Shown here in pieces: positions 1 through 7,917 of a stretch of 10,000 nt of DNA. Positions within the stretch are counted from its first letter, which is position 1; every line of letters starts with the position of its first letter. A program made the translations under genes and the position numbers. The notes under the pieces were generated by a model. The model made no database searches. It had not been told where the DNA came from and saw only the letters and a program-made list of their open reading frames with translations. The DNA is from Neocallimastix lanati (nom. inval.). Lineage: Eukaryota > Neocallimastigomycota > Neocallimastigomycetes > Neocallimastigales > Neocallimastigaceae. The DNA lies in contig JACVTC010000014.1 in the NCBI GenBank assembly GCA_016946835.1, positions 415,001-425,000 on the forward strand, written 5' to 3'.

Positions 1-200
1 TTATATATTTTGTTAAGTATTAGCTACATTATAATTATACATTATACATTGTAATATTAATACGCCACAATTAGCCACATTATGAATACATTAGTTATTA
101 GATAGTTATTAAATAGTTATTATAAATCTTATTTATTATATTTTGTTAAACTGTAATATTCTTTATTATGTAATATTCATATAATTAAATATATAAATAA
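1..200. repeat. Short imperfect direct repeats at left edge
   Basis: This part is slightly less AT-extreme than what follows. The word TTAGCTACATTAT at 20-32 recurs as TTAGCCACATTAT at 71-83, differing at one position. ATATTTTGTTAA at 5-16 recurs at 138-149. A TAGTTATTA-like word recurs within 92-121. This could be the edge of a decayed dispersed repeat or of the preceding locus. No open reading frame or terminal structure supports a specific element. Confidence 0.3.
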
Positions 201-599
201 AAGCCATATTAACTATAAATAATCATAATTGAAATTGTGAGATTTCAGTTACATTCTTAACATATTTTATATTATATATATTTTTGGTAAAGACAATAAT
301 GGAATATCTATATAATTTATTTGGTAAAAATTTTAATGAAATATGTATATAATTTTTAATAAATATTTTAACTGGTTAGGAACTTTTTGGATTCTATGTA
401 TTTTTTATTTATTTATTTATATTAATATTATTATCTTTATATAAAGAAAAAATTAATTCTGAGATAGTTTTTATTATTATTATCACATAAGTATAGTTTA
501 AATAACAAATATTAAAAAAATATATTTATATTTTTCTACATATATATATATTAAAAGAATCTTCATTATAAAATCTTAAATAAATTTTAATTAATATTT

Positions 600-780
600 A
601 TATATAAAATAATTATTTATATATAATTTTATTTTTTATAAATAATTTCATTTTTTATATATTTTATTTTTATATAATTTTATTTTTATATATTATTTTA
701 TTTTTTATAAATAATCTTATTTTTTATAGATATTTTTTTTTTTATATATATATTTTATATATAAATATATTCATATATAA
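600..780. repeat. Degenerate TTTTATTTTTTATA array
   Basis: A run of imperfect T-rich units built on TTTTATTTTT(A)TATA. A perfect 21-bp word beginning ATTTTATTTTTTATAAATAA occurs at 626-646 and again at 695-715, 69 bp apart, with related shorter copies between. It looks like a slipped and decayed simple-sequence array. No function is apparent. Confidence 0.4.
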
Positions 781-1466
781 AAAATATAAAAAATAAAATT
801 TTATATATCCTAAAAATTAATTATTAAATGGCAGTAAAAATGTGAAATACAATTTAATATTTATTATTATATATTAGATAATATTCAACTTTTATTTAAT
901 AATAATATAATAAAATAATTAATATTCAGCTATTATTTATGTATTATACAATGAAATAATTAATATTTACCTCTTTTGTTTATTAATTATAATGGAAGTG
1001 GCTATTATATATATATAAGAGTAATTAAATAAATATATAATTTAAAACAAATTTTTTTTTATTTATTATTAATTTGTAATCTGGTAATTTTTTAATTAGT
1101 AAAAAATTAATATATAATAATTTTAATCTATTTTTTATTTTATAATTTATTTGGTATATATTATTATTTATATAGAAAATATTGAAAAAATAAAATAAAA
1201 AGGTAATTATCAATAGTATTTTTTCTGTTTTTCTATATATATATACATATACATATAATATGTTTAGTAATAACAATAAATATACGTATATATTTATTTT
1301 ATAAATATAAATATTATTTACATATTTTCTATAATATTTTCTATTTTATTTATTATATTTATATTTTTTATTTATTTTATTTTTATGTTTTAAAGCCCTA
1401 ACTCTATATTTTAAAAAAATTAATTTTATTATATTTTAAAAATTTTATTTTTTTTTGATAATTTTT

Positions 1467-1506
1467 TTAATTAAAAGTATCTTTTGTTAATTAAAAGTAT
1501 CTTTTT
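1467..1506. repeat. 20-bp tandem duplication
   Basis: The unit TTAATTAAAAGTATCTTTTG at 1467-1486 is followed directly by a second copy at 1487-1506 that differs only at its last base (T in place of G). The AAAAGTATC core is not a simple repeat, so this is a real local duplication rather than composition noise. Confidence 0.6.
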
Positions 1507-1634
1507 TCTATTTATCGAAATAGCTTTAAATACTCTTTACAGAAATAAAAATATATACCATTTCATTAATAAAATGAAAAAAATAATAAAAACACTATAT
1601 AATGATTTTTATCAATATTTGTTATTCATTTTTT

Positions 1635-1714
1635 AAAAAAAAAAAAAAAAAAGAGAGAGAGAAAAAAAAACATCCATTTTCCTTTTTTTTTTTTTTTTTA
1701 ATATATATATATAT
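1635..1714. repeat. Poly(A), (GA)n, poly(T) and (AT)n cluster
   Basis: An A18 run at 1635-1652 leads into a short (GA)n tract and an A9 run, then a 12-base mixed linker, a T17 run at 1683-1699 and an (AT)n run to about 1714. The A18 and T17 runs are complementary and could form a hairpin with a loop of about 30 bases. It is probably replication-slippage sequence. Confidence 0.6.
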
Positions 1715-1875
1715 TTTAATTTATGTTTTAGAAATAAAAAAGAATTTTAAATATTTAAAATTTCAACCATGGATTCTTTAATTCAGTTGAAAATGAGTAT
1801 ACTTATCAAATATACTAGTAGATATATGTGTCAAATATATTTAGAGTAAATTAATTTTTATATTTTATATTTTTT

Positions 1876-1951
1876 ATTTTAATTTTAATTTTAATTTTAA
1901 TTTCAAGATAAAATGTTCCATTAAAAGAAAAAAAAAAAAAAAAAAAAAAAA
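1876..1951. repeat. (TTTTAA)n tract and poly(A)24
   Basis: Four to five TTTTAA units at about 1877-1902 are followed by a pure run of 24 A at 1928-1951. These are simple-sequence tracts with no associated coding signal. Confidence 0.6.
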
Positions 1952-1995
1952 CACAGCAAAAAATATTGGTTGAAAATGGCTTTTTTAAACTTTTT

Positions 1996-2052
1996 TAAAG
2001 TTTTTATATATTTATTTATTTATTTAAAAAGTTTTATTTATTTATTTATTTA
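1996..2052. repeat. (TTTA)n microsatellite, two blocks
   Basis: Two blocks of TTTA units are separated by an AAAAAGTTTTA spacer. A preceding duplicated word, CTTTTTTAAA, lies at about 1980-1999. These are simple-sequence repeats only. Confidence 0.5.
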
Positions 2053-2430
2053 TAATTTTAATATATATATCAATTTATTTGAAATATATAGAAATAAATT
2101 AATATTTTTTTTTATTTAAATTGTAACACAATTTTTTCTTTTCTTTGGAATTTTTTTATTATAAAACTTTATAATTAAAAATAAATAAATAAATAAATAA
2201 TAATTATATAAATATAAATAAATAATTAAATAAAAAATTAATTATTTTTTATTTTAATTTTACCATGATAAATATAATTATTAAACTTTTTATTATAAAA
2301 AAAAAAAAAAATTCAAATAAAAATAATAATTAATTTTAAAAATAATTATTAATCTTCTGAATAATTAAAATTATAATAATTATTAAATATATTAACTATA
2401 TATAAAGAGTTATTTTTTTCCTTTTTTCTT

Positions 2431-2474
2431 TTTTTTTTTTTTAAAAAAAATAAAAAATAAAAAATAAAAAATAA
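2431..2474. repeat. Poly(T)-poly(A) junction with (TAAAAA)n
   Basis: A T12 run at 2431-2442 passes directly into an A8 run, then into TAAAAA units up to about 2474. The T/A junction is self-complementary. This is a low-complexity tract. Confidence 0.5.
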
Positions 2475-3214
2475 ATTCAAATAAAATAAGAATGAATTTA
2501 GTAAAATGAAATCCATAATAAGCATAATATAACAATAATAATAGTAAAAAAAAATAATAATATGTATTTAAAATAAAAATATTATTAAAAATATTTTTAT
2601 TTTATATTTAATAAATAAATAAAATATATAATAAAGATATATTAGATAATCCAAAAAAAATAAAAAAGGTTTATCTATATATATTAAAAATATATATTAT
2701 GTTAAATATATATTTATATGCTTTAAATAAATATATATATATATAAAACTATATATACATTTATTATATATATGAAATGTTAAAAAATAAATGTTATTTT
2801 AAAAATTGATTTTTTATTATTTTATAAATACATAAATAATTTACCAGGCATAGATATAATATTTATATGTTTATTTATTTCTGAATAAAGATAGTCCATA
2901 TATGCATATATACAGGATATATATGAAACTATAAAAATAAATAATAATAATAAATTTTATTTTAAAAAAACAACTTTTTCATATTTCATAAATATTTAAT
3001 TAATTATCAAATATAGAAAAAATATAATTATTAAAATAATAATAATAATAATAAATAATAATAATTTGATACTATTAATACTTGTGAAAAAAAAAAAATT
3101 GATTTTTTATTTTTTTTTTTTTATTAAGTTAATATAGCAATAAAAATTTTTTCATTATTTTATATAATAATACAAACTCCATTCCTAATAGTAATAATTA
3201 TATAATATAACAAA

Positions 3215-5470
3215 ATGAACGAAAAACAAATATTAATGAAATTATTAATAGAAGAAAATTTGACCAATGATTTTAAAACTTTTTTTTATTTTAACAATAT
3301 ACATATTAATGATAAAGGTAATGATAGTTCATTTGATCCATTAACCTGTTCTATAGAATGTAATAGTGATAATGAAATTACTAAATTTCTTATAAATCAA
3401 TATGAAAATGTAAATTACGAATTTAAAAAAAATAAAATTCCATTATTTATCTCTTTAGAAAATAGAAATTTTTATATTACTGATATCTTATTGAGAAGAG
3501 GCGCCAATATTAATTATTGTAATTGTAATAAAGAAAATGTATTATTTTATCTCTATAAAAATAAAAAGCTAAATAAAAAAATATTACGATATCTTATTAA
3601 TAATGGAATTGATATTAATTACAAAAATAAGAAAGGACATAGTATATTAAATTATATTATTGACGATGGTAATGCTGAATTTTTTAAAATTATAATTGAA
3701 CAATATTCCTTTAATAATAAATTTATTATAGAATGTCTAACAGCTTCAAAATTCAAAAAAGTTCTGAGTTCTCAAGATTTATATCAATGGATCAATAAAG
3801 ATAAACATCAATTAAAAATCTCTGAAAATATGATAAAACAAGCTGTTCATCATTGGAATATCGATATCATGTGTGATATTATTCTTCACAATTTCAACTA
3901 CTCATTTCTTTATCTCTATAACAAGTATAGTATACTTCCAAAAGTCACTAAATATAACCGAGTTAAAATTGTAAAGTATCTTGTTAATAATGGAGCTTAT
4001 ATCAATAGAAAAGATCAAGATGGCAATACATCTTTGTTGATAGCATCAAAGGAAGGCTTTGATGAAATTGTAAAATTCTTAGTGGATAAAAATGCTAAAG
4101 TAAATAAATTTAATAATGTAGGTTGTACCTCTTTAATGTGTGCTTCTCAAGAGGGTCATCTTTCTATTGTTCAATATTTATTAAGTCATGGAGCTGATAT
4201 TAATATGAAAAGTAAAAATATTTACAACAAAAATGATGATATAAAACAAAATGTTTTATCAAGAATAAAAACTCATATCAAAAAAATTTTAGGAAAAGAA
4301 AAATACGGATGGTCAGCGTTAATGTTTGCTGCTCAAAATGGTCATCTAAAAATTGTGAGATATCTTTGTGATCAGGGAGCGGTGATCTCAGAAAAAAATG
4401 ATCAAGGTTGTAATGCATTAATGATCGCTGCTGAATATGGTCATCTTGATGTACTGGAATACCTTCATAATCAAGGATTAAGTATTCATGTAAAGAATAG
4501 GGAAAAAATGACTGCTTTAATACTAGCTGCTAAAAATGGACATTTACCAATTGTACAATATTTAGTTAAGCATGGAGCCAAAATAGATAAACGTGACAGT
4601 TCAGGTAAAAACGCAATGATCTATGCTTCTCAAATGGGTTATAAAACTATTATGGAATATCTTTATCAACAATCAAAAGCAATGAAGATATGGAAATTAA
4701 AGATAAGAGAAATGGCATTATTAGCGGCAATACCTGATGGTCATCTTGATATTATTAAATATCTTTATGAACAAGGAACTCGATTAGATTGTAAAAATAA
4801 ACAAGGTGAAAATCCAATAATATTAGCAAGTGGTAATGGTCATTTAGATATTGTAGAATTTTTATATGAGCATGGGGCTAGCATTAATGAAAAATGTAAG
4901 AATAAGAAAACCGCCATGATGTATGCCTGTAAATATGGTCATATAACAATTGTTCGATTTTTATATGAGCATGGTGCTGCTCTTCTAACCGATACAGATA
5001 ATTATTACAAAAAGGATGCATTACAAATTGCTTGTAAATATGGACATTTAGATATTGTTAAATTTTTAATAGAGTGTGGTGGTATGAAGATTCCAGAGAA
5101 AAATTATAAAGAGAAGCCACCACTTCATTTAGCTTCAAAATGTGGTCATTTTGATATTGTAAAATATTTATTGGATCATGGGTCAGATATCCATGAAAAA
5201 GATAATGAAGGTAATTCTTCCTTAATGTTAGCCGCTAGAAGGGGCCATAAAGATATTGTATTATTTTTACTATCGAAAGGAGCCTTAATTAATGAACAAA
5301 ATAATAATGGATTTACCTCATTGATGTATGCATCACAAAATGGTTATTTTGATATAGTCATTATTTTAGTTAATCAAGGGGCCAATATAAGAATAATTAA
5401 TAACAATGGTGAAACTGCAAAATCAATAGCTTATAAAAGTAATCATATGGAAATTGTAAGATACCTTTAA
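3215..5470 (+). CDS. Ankyrin-repeat protein, 751 residues
   Basis: This is a single uninterrupted frame; an in-frame TAA at 3203-3205 makes the ATG at 3215 the first possible start. Residues 1-73 match no domain I recognise. Residues about 74-170 hold divergent ankyrin repeats (RRGANINYCN and NNGIDINYKN are clear). Residues 171-240 are degenerate and helical-looking. From about 245 to 751 there are about 14-15 units of the usual 33-residue type, with the G-x-TALxxAxxxGHxDIVxxLxxxGAxIN pattern best seen at 398-463, 531-597 and 667-732. A Lys/Asn-rich insert (about 334-364) splits two repeats, and the unit at about 464-498 lacks its normal hairpin. The last unit stops after helix two. No signal peptide, membrane segment or catalytic domain (kinase, DHHC, SOCS or F-box) is seen. 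Ankyrin stacks bind other proteins, so a cytosolic or nuclear scaffold or adaptor is likely; the partner is unknown. Large families of such genes are typical of gut fungi. Confidence 0.93.
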   Translation: MNEKQILMKLLIEENLTNDFKTFFYFNNIHINDKGNDSSFDPLTCSIECNSDNEITKFLINQYENVNYEFKKNKIPLFISLENRNFYITDILLRRGANINYCNCNKENVLFYLYKNKKLNKKILRYLINNGIDINYKNKKGHSILNYIIDDGNAEFFKIIIEQYSFNNKFIIECLTASKFKKVLSSQDLYQWINKDKHQLKISENMIKQAVHHWNIDIMCDIILHNFNYSFLYLYNKYSILPKVTKYNRVKIVKYLVNNGAYINRKDQDGNTSLLIASKEGFDEIVKFLVDKNAKVNKFNNVGCTSLMCASQEGHLSIVQYLLSHGADINMKSKNIYNKNDDIKQNVLSRIKTHIKKILGKEKYGWSALMFAAQNGHLKIVRYLCDQGAVISEKNDQGCNALMIAAEYGHLDVLEYLHNQGLSIHVKNREKMTALILAAKNGHLPIVQYLVKHGAKIDKRDSSGKNAMIYASQMGYKTIMEYLYQQSKAMKIWKLKIREMALLAAIPDGHLDIIKYLYEQGTRLDCKNKQGENPIILASGNGHLDIVEFLYEHGASINEKCKNKKTAMMYACKYGHITIVRFLYEHGAALLTDTDNYYKKDALQIACKYGHLDIVKFLIECGGMKIPEKNYKEKPPLHLASKCGHFDIVKYLLDHGSDIHEKDNEGNSSLMLAARRGHKDIVLFLLSKGALINEQNNNGFTSLMYASQNGYFDIVIILVNQGANIRIINNNGETAKSIAYKSNHMEIVRYL

Positions 5471-5523
5471 AAAAAATAAAAAAATAAAAAAATAAAATAA
5501 AATAAAATAAAATAAAATAATGA

Positions 5524-5560
<37 letters not shown>

Positions 5561-5572
5561 AAAATAAAGTAA

Positions 5573-5602
<30 letters not shown>
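5471..5602. repeat. A-rich tail: (AAAAT)n, poly(A)30 and (AAT)n
   Basis: Directly after the ankyrin stop codon come AAAAAAT units, AAAAT units up to about 5520, a pure A30 run at 5529-5558 and an (AAT)n microsatellite at about 5573-5602. On the coding strand all are A-rich. They may lie in the 3' untranslated or 3'-flanking region. Confidence 0.7.
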
Positions 5603-5604
<2 letters not shown>

Positions 5605-5628
5605 AAGTAAAAAATTAAAAATACACTA

Positions 5629-5692
5629 ATATATATATATATATACCTTTATAAACTATCATTTAACAAAAACAAAATATATATATATATAT
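5629..5692. repeat. Two (AT)n dinucleotide runs
   Basis: Alternating AT tracts at about 5629-5645 and 5677-5692 flank a short mixed sequence. These are simple-sequence repeats with no other signal. Confidence 0.5.
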
Positions 5693-5770
5693 AATAATAA
5701 TCCAAATAATTTAATAAATAATAACATAATATCAAAAACTTTAAATGATTATAATAAATAATATATATTT

Positions 5771-5863
5771 ATTAATATTTAATATTATATTTATAATTCA
5801 TTTAATAAGAGAAATTCATTAATATTTAATATTATATTTATTTAATAAGAGAAATTCATTAAT
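5771..5863. repeat. Tandem duplication, 40-47 bp unit
   Basis: Copy 1 spans 5771-5817 and copy 2 spans 5818-5857. They are identical except for a 7-bp insertion, TAATTCA, in copy 1. Each begins ATTAATATTTAATATTATAT and ends TTTAATAAGAGAAATTC. A third copy starts at 5858 but is lost after six or seven bases. The near-perfect match indicates a recent duplication or slippage event. Confidence 0.8.
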
Positions 5864-7189
5864 ACATATATATATAGATTTATATATAAAATTTTTTTGT
5901 ACCTACTTAATATAAAACCAATTAATATGACAATAAAAATAAAATTTTGATATAATAATTTTAATTATTCAATAAATATTTCATATATATAAAACTAATA
6001 ATACTATGAATAGTTTTAATAGTTTTCTTTTTATTATAAACTATTTAAATATTATTATTATTTTTTTTATTTTTATAATATTTCATTTTACAACTTATTT
6101 ATATTTATATCCCCTTTTCATATATATATATATATATATATTTATATGTATCTTATTTTTTAATTTTTATCCTATTCAAGTTCTATTATTTTTAATTTTA
6201 AACTGAAACTTTTTCTATTTTTTTTATCATTGATTATTAACATTTTGTTTATATATTATAATTTGCATAAAAAATTTTAAAAATAAATTAAAAAATTAAG
6301 ATACTTTTATTATATATATCAAAACAGTATTTATTAAATTAAAAAACTCTACATAATTATTATAAAACAAATATTTTAAACCATAATAAAAAATTTTTTA
6401 AATAATAAAAATAATTAAAAAAAAAATTTAAATAATAAATTATGTTTTCTAAAAAGAAATAACCAAAATTCCAAATTATTTAACAAATAATAATATTAAA
6501 CATAATAATTTTAATATAGATTGATGATAATAAAAATCATTATTATTTTTATTATTATTATGATTTACTTTAAACTGCTTTATTTATTATTCATTAATTT
6601 TTATTTTATTTTAATTTTTTTTTAATAATAATAATTTTATTATTTTTTTTTTATTTGATAATTATAATACTTTTATTCATTTGATTAAATACATTTTTTA
6701 CATTTAAAGTCGAAATGATTATAAATTATTTAGTTATTCACTAAATTTTATTTTATTTTTTTTTTTTTTTTTAATTTTATTTTATTTTATAAATTATGTC
6801 AATATATTTAATATAAATAATTAAATTTAATATATTTAATTTAAATATTAAATTAAAAATCTTCCTAATGGAACCATTAAAATGATAAAAATCTATATTT
6901 TATTATTATTTATTATTATTTTATTAATAACTATTTATTATTATTTTATTAACTAGTATAAAATTATAAAATTGTTAATTAAAACTTTCTAATAATAATT
7001 ACATATGAATATTATTATCTATCTGTTATATACATATATATTTTAATAAATAAACTTTTTTAAATTATTTTTATAGAATAAGATTAATATTAATATATAT
7101 TTTATACTGATAAGTTTAAATAAAAATATAAAAATATATAATATTATATATATAGCATTAAACTTTTTATATCTTTTTTATTGGAAATT

Positions 7190-7331
7190 AAAAAAAAAAA
7201 AAAAAAAAAGTTATTTTTTATTAAAAAATTAAAAATTAATAATAATAAAAAAAAAAAAAAAGCGAAGTAATTCCAATATAATTTAAATTTCAAAAAAAAA
7301 AAAAAAATAATAATAATAATAATAATAATAA
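7190..7331. repeat. Three poly(A) tracts ending in (AAT)n
   Basis: A20 at 7190-7209, A15 at 7247-7261 and A16 at 7292-7307 are spaced 45-57 bp apart from start to start, and the last merges into an (AAT)n microsatellite at 7306-7331. On the minus strand this reads as poly-Phe/poly-Ile and produces a spurious open frame. Confidence 0.65.
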
Positions 7332-7554
7332 CAATAATTTTGAAATCAATTTTCAAATTTCGGCATTATATTTTTATTAATAGAAAAATTATTATATCAA
7401 GTAATAATATAAAAATATAAACTATTTTATAATAAATAATATTTTAATATTTTTATATTAATAATATATATATTTTTAAAAAAATATGAATAAAGCTTAC
7501 TAATTGAAATCTTAAAATTTTATTTTATTTTTTTTTTTAAAAAAATAGTTTTAA

Positions 7555-7610
7555 TAAAAAAAAATAAAAAATAAAAAATAAAAAATAAAATAAAATAAAA
7601 AATAATAATA
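7555..7610. repeat. (TAAAAA)n/(TAAAA)n tract
   Basis: Repeated TAAAAA units grade into TAAAA and then TAA units. It lies about 40 bp before the long poly(T) run. It is a simple-sequence repeat. Confidence 0.55.
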
Positions 7611-7647
7611 TGTGTTTTGCTTGATTTAAAAAATATAATATTTTTAT

Positions 7648-7648
<1 letters not shown>

Positions 7649-7702
<54 letters not shown>
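7649..7702. repeat. Poly(T)54 upstream of second gene
   Basis: A pure run of 54 T on the coding strand, the longest homopolymer in the window, lies about 215 bp before the ATG at 7918. Poly(dA:dT) tracts in fungal promoters are known to exclude nucleosomes, so a promoter role is possible but inferred. Length in such a run is also prone to sequencing and assembly error. Confidence 0.9.
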
Positions 7703-7706
<4 letters not shown>

Positions 7707-7842
7707 ATACATGAATAAAGTGGTAAAAAATAAAATATAATTTATTTATATATTTATTTCATATATAATATAATTATAAGTAATAAGTATAAATACAATA
7801 GATTTTCATATAAAGTATAATAAAAAAAATAGAAAAAGTAAG

Positions 7843-7870
7843 ATAAAATAAAATAAAATAAAATAAAATA
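7843..7870. repeat. (TAAAA)n microsatellite near start codon
   Basis: Five TAAAA units lie about 50 bp before the ATG at 7918, probably in the 5' untranslated region or core promoter of that gene. The same unit recurs after the ankyrin stop and, as TTTTA, inside the proposed intron. Confidence 0.6.
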
Positions 7871-7917
7871 TATTGTTAAGGAAAAAAAAAAAAGTATAAT
7901 CTAAATTTAAACATTCA

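Larger units (their letters stand above)
1..3214. other. AT-rich non-coding spacer
   Basis: No gene is supported in this 3.2 kb stretch. It is almost entirely A/T, many 60-base lines contain only one to three G or C, and stop codons are dense in all frames. It is built from A- and T-tracts, (AT)n, (TTTA)n, (TTTTAA)n and (TAAAAA)n tracts, and the few recognisable repeats are listed separately. No tRNA-like B-box and no conserved coding remnant was recognised. The last few hundred bases must contain the promoter of the ankyrin gene at 3215, but in such sequence TATA-like words are everywhere and none can be singled out. Confidence 0.8.
5471..7917. other. AT-rich non-coding spacer
   Basis: This 2.4 kb stretch between the two same-strand genes is nearly all A/T, with frequent stops in every frame. 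Apart from the repeats listed separately it holds an (AT)n run at about 6120-6141, T17 at 6756-6772, an 11-bp inverted repeat (ATAATAAAAAT, arms 6527-6537 and 6545-6555), and a 21-bp direct repeat (TATTTATTATTATTTTATTA plus A) at 6907-6927 and 6932-6952. Many AATAAA-like words follow the ankyrin stop, so no single polyadenylation signal can be picked. No RNA gene was recognised. Confidence 0.8.

Noticed and set aside
1025-1276. 83-codon open frame on the minus strand
   Set aside because: It encodes only Ile, Lys, Tyr, Leu, Phe and Asn-rich low-complexity sequence from AT-only DNA, with no domain and no coding-like G/C rise.
2898-2911. 14-bp palindrome ATATATGCATATAT as an operator-like site
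   Set aside because: Palindromes of AT words are expected by chance in this composition, and it is 300 bp from the nearest gene.
1-3214. Search for tRNA, CRISPR array or transposon remnants
   Set aside because: No G/C-richer 70-90 base cloverleaf candidate, no regularly spaced repeat-spacer pattern and no terminal repeats with coding sequence were found by eye.
3215-5470. Bacterial effector or poxvirus-type ankyrin protein
   Set aside because: No F-box or PRANC-like C-terminus and no secretion signal is seen, and the surrounding DNA is typical AT-rich eukaryotic spacer.
6006-6206. 66-codon hydrophobic open frame on the plus strand
   Set aside because: The apparent membrane segments come from T-rich and (AT)n sequence. 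The composition matches the surrounding spacer, so chance is the best explanation.
7144-7356. 70-codon minus-strand frame rich in Phe and Ile
   Set aside because: It is the reverse reading of three poly(A) tracts and an (AAT)n repeat.
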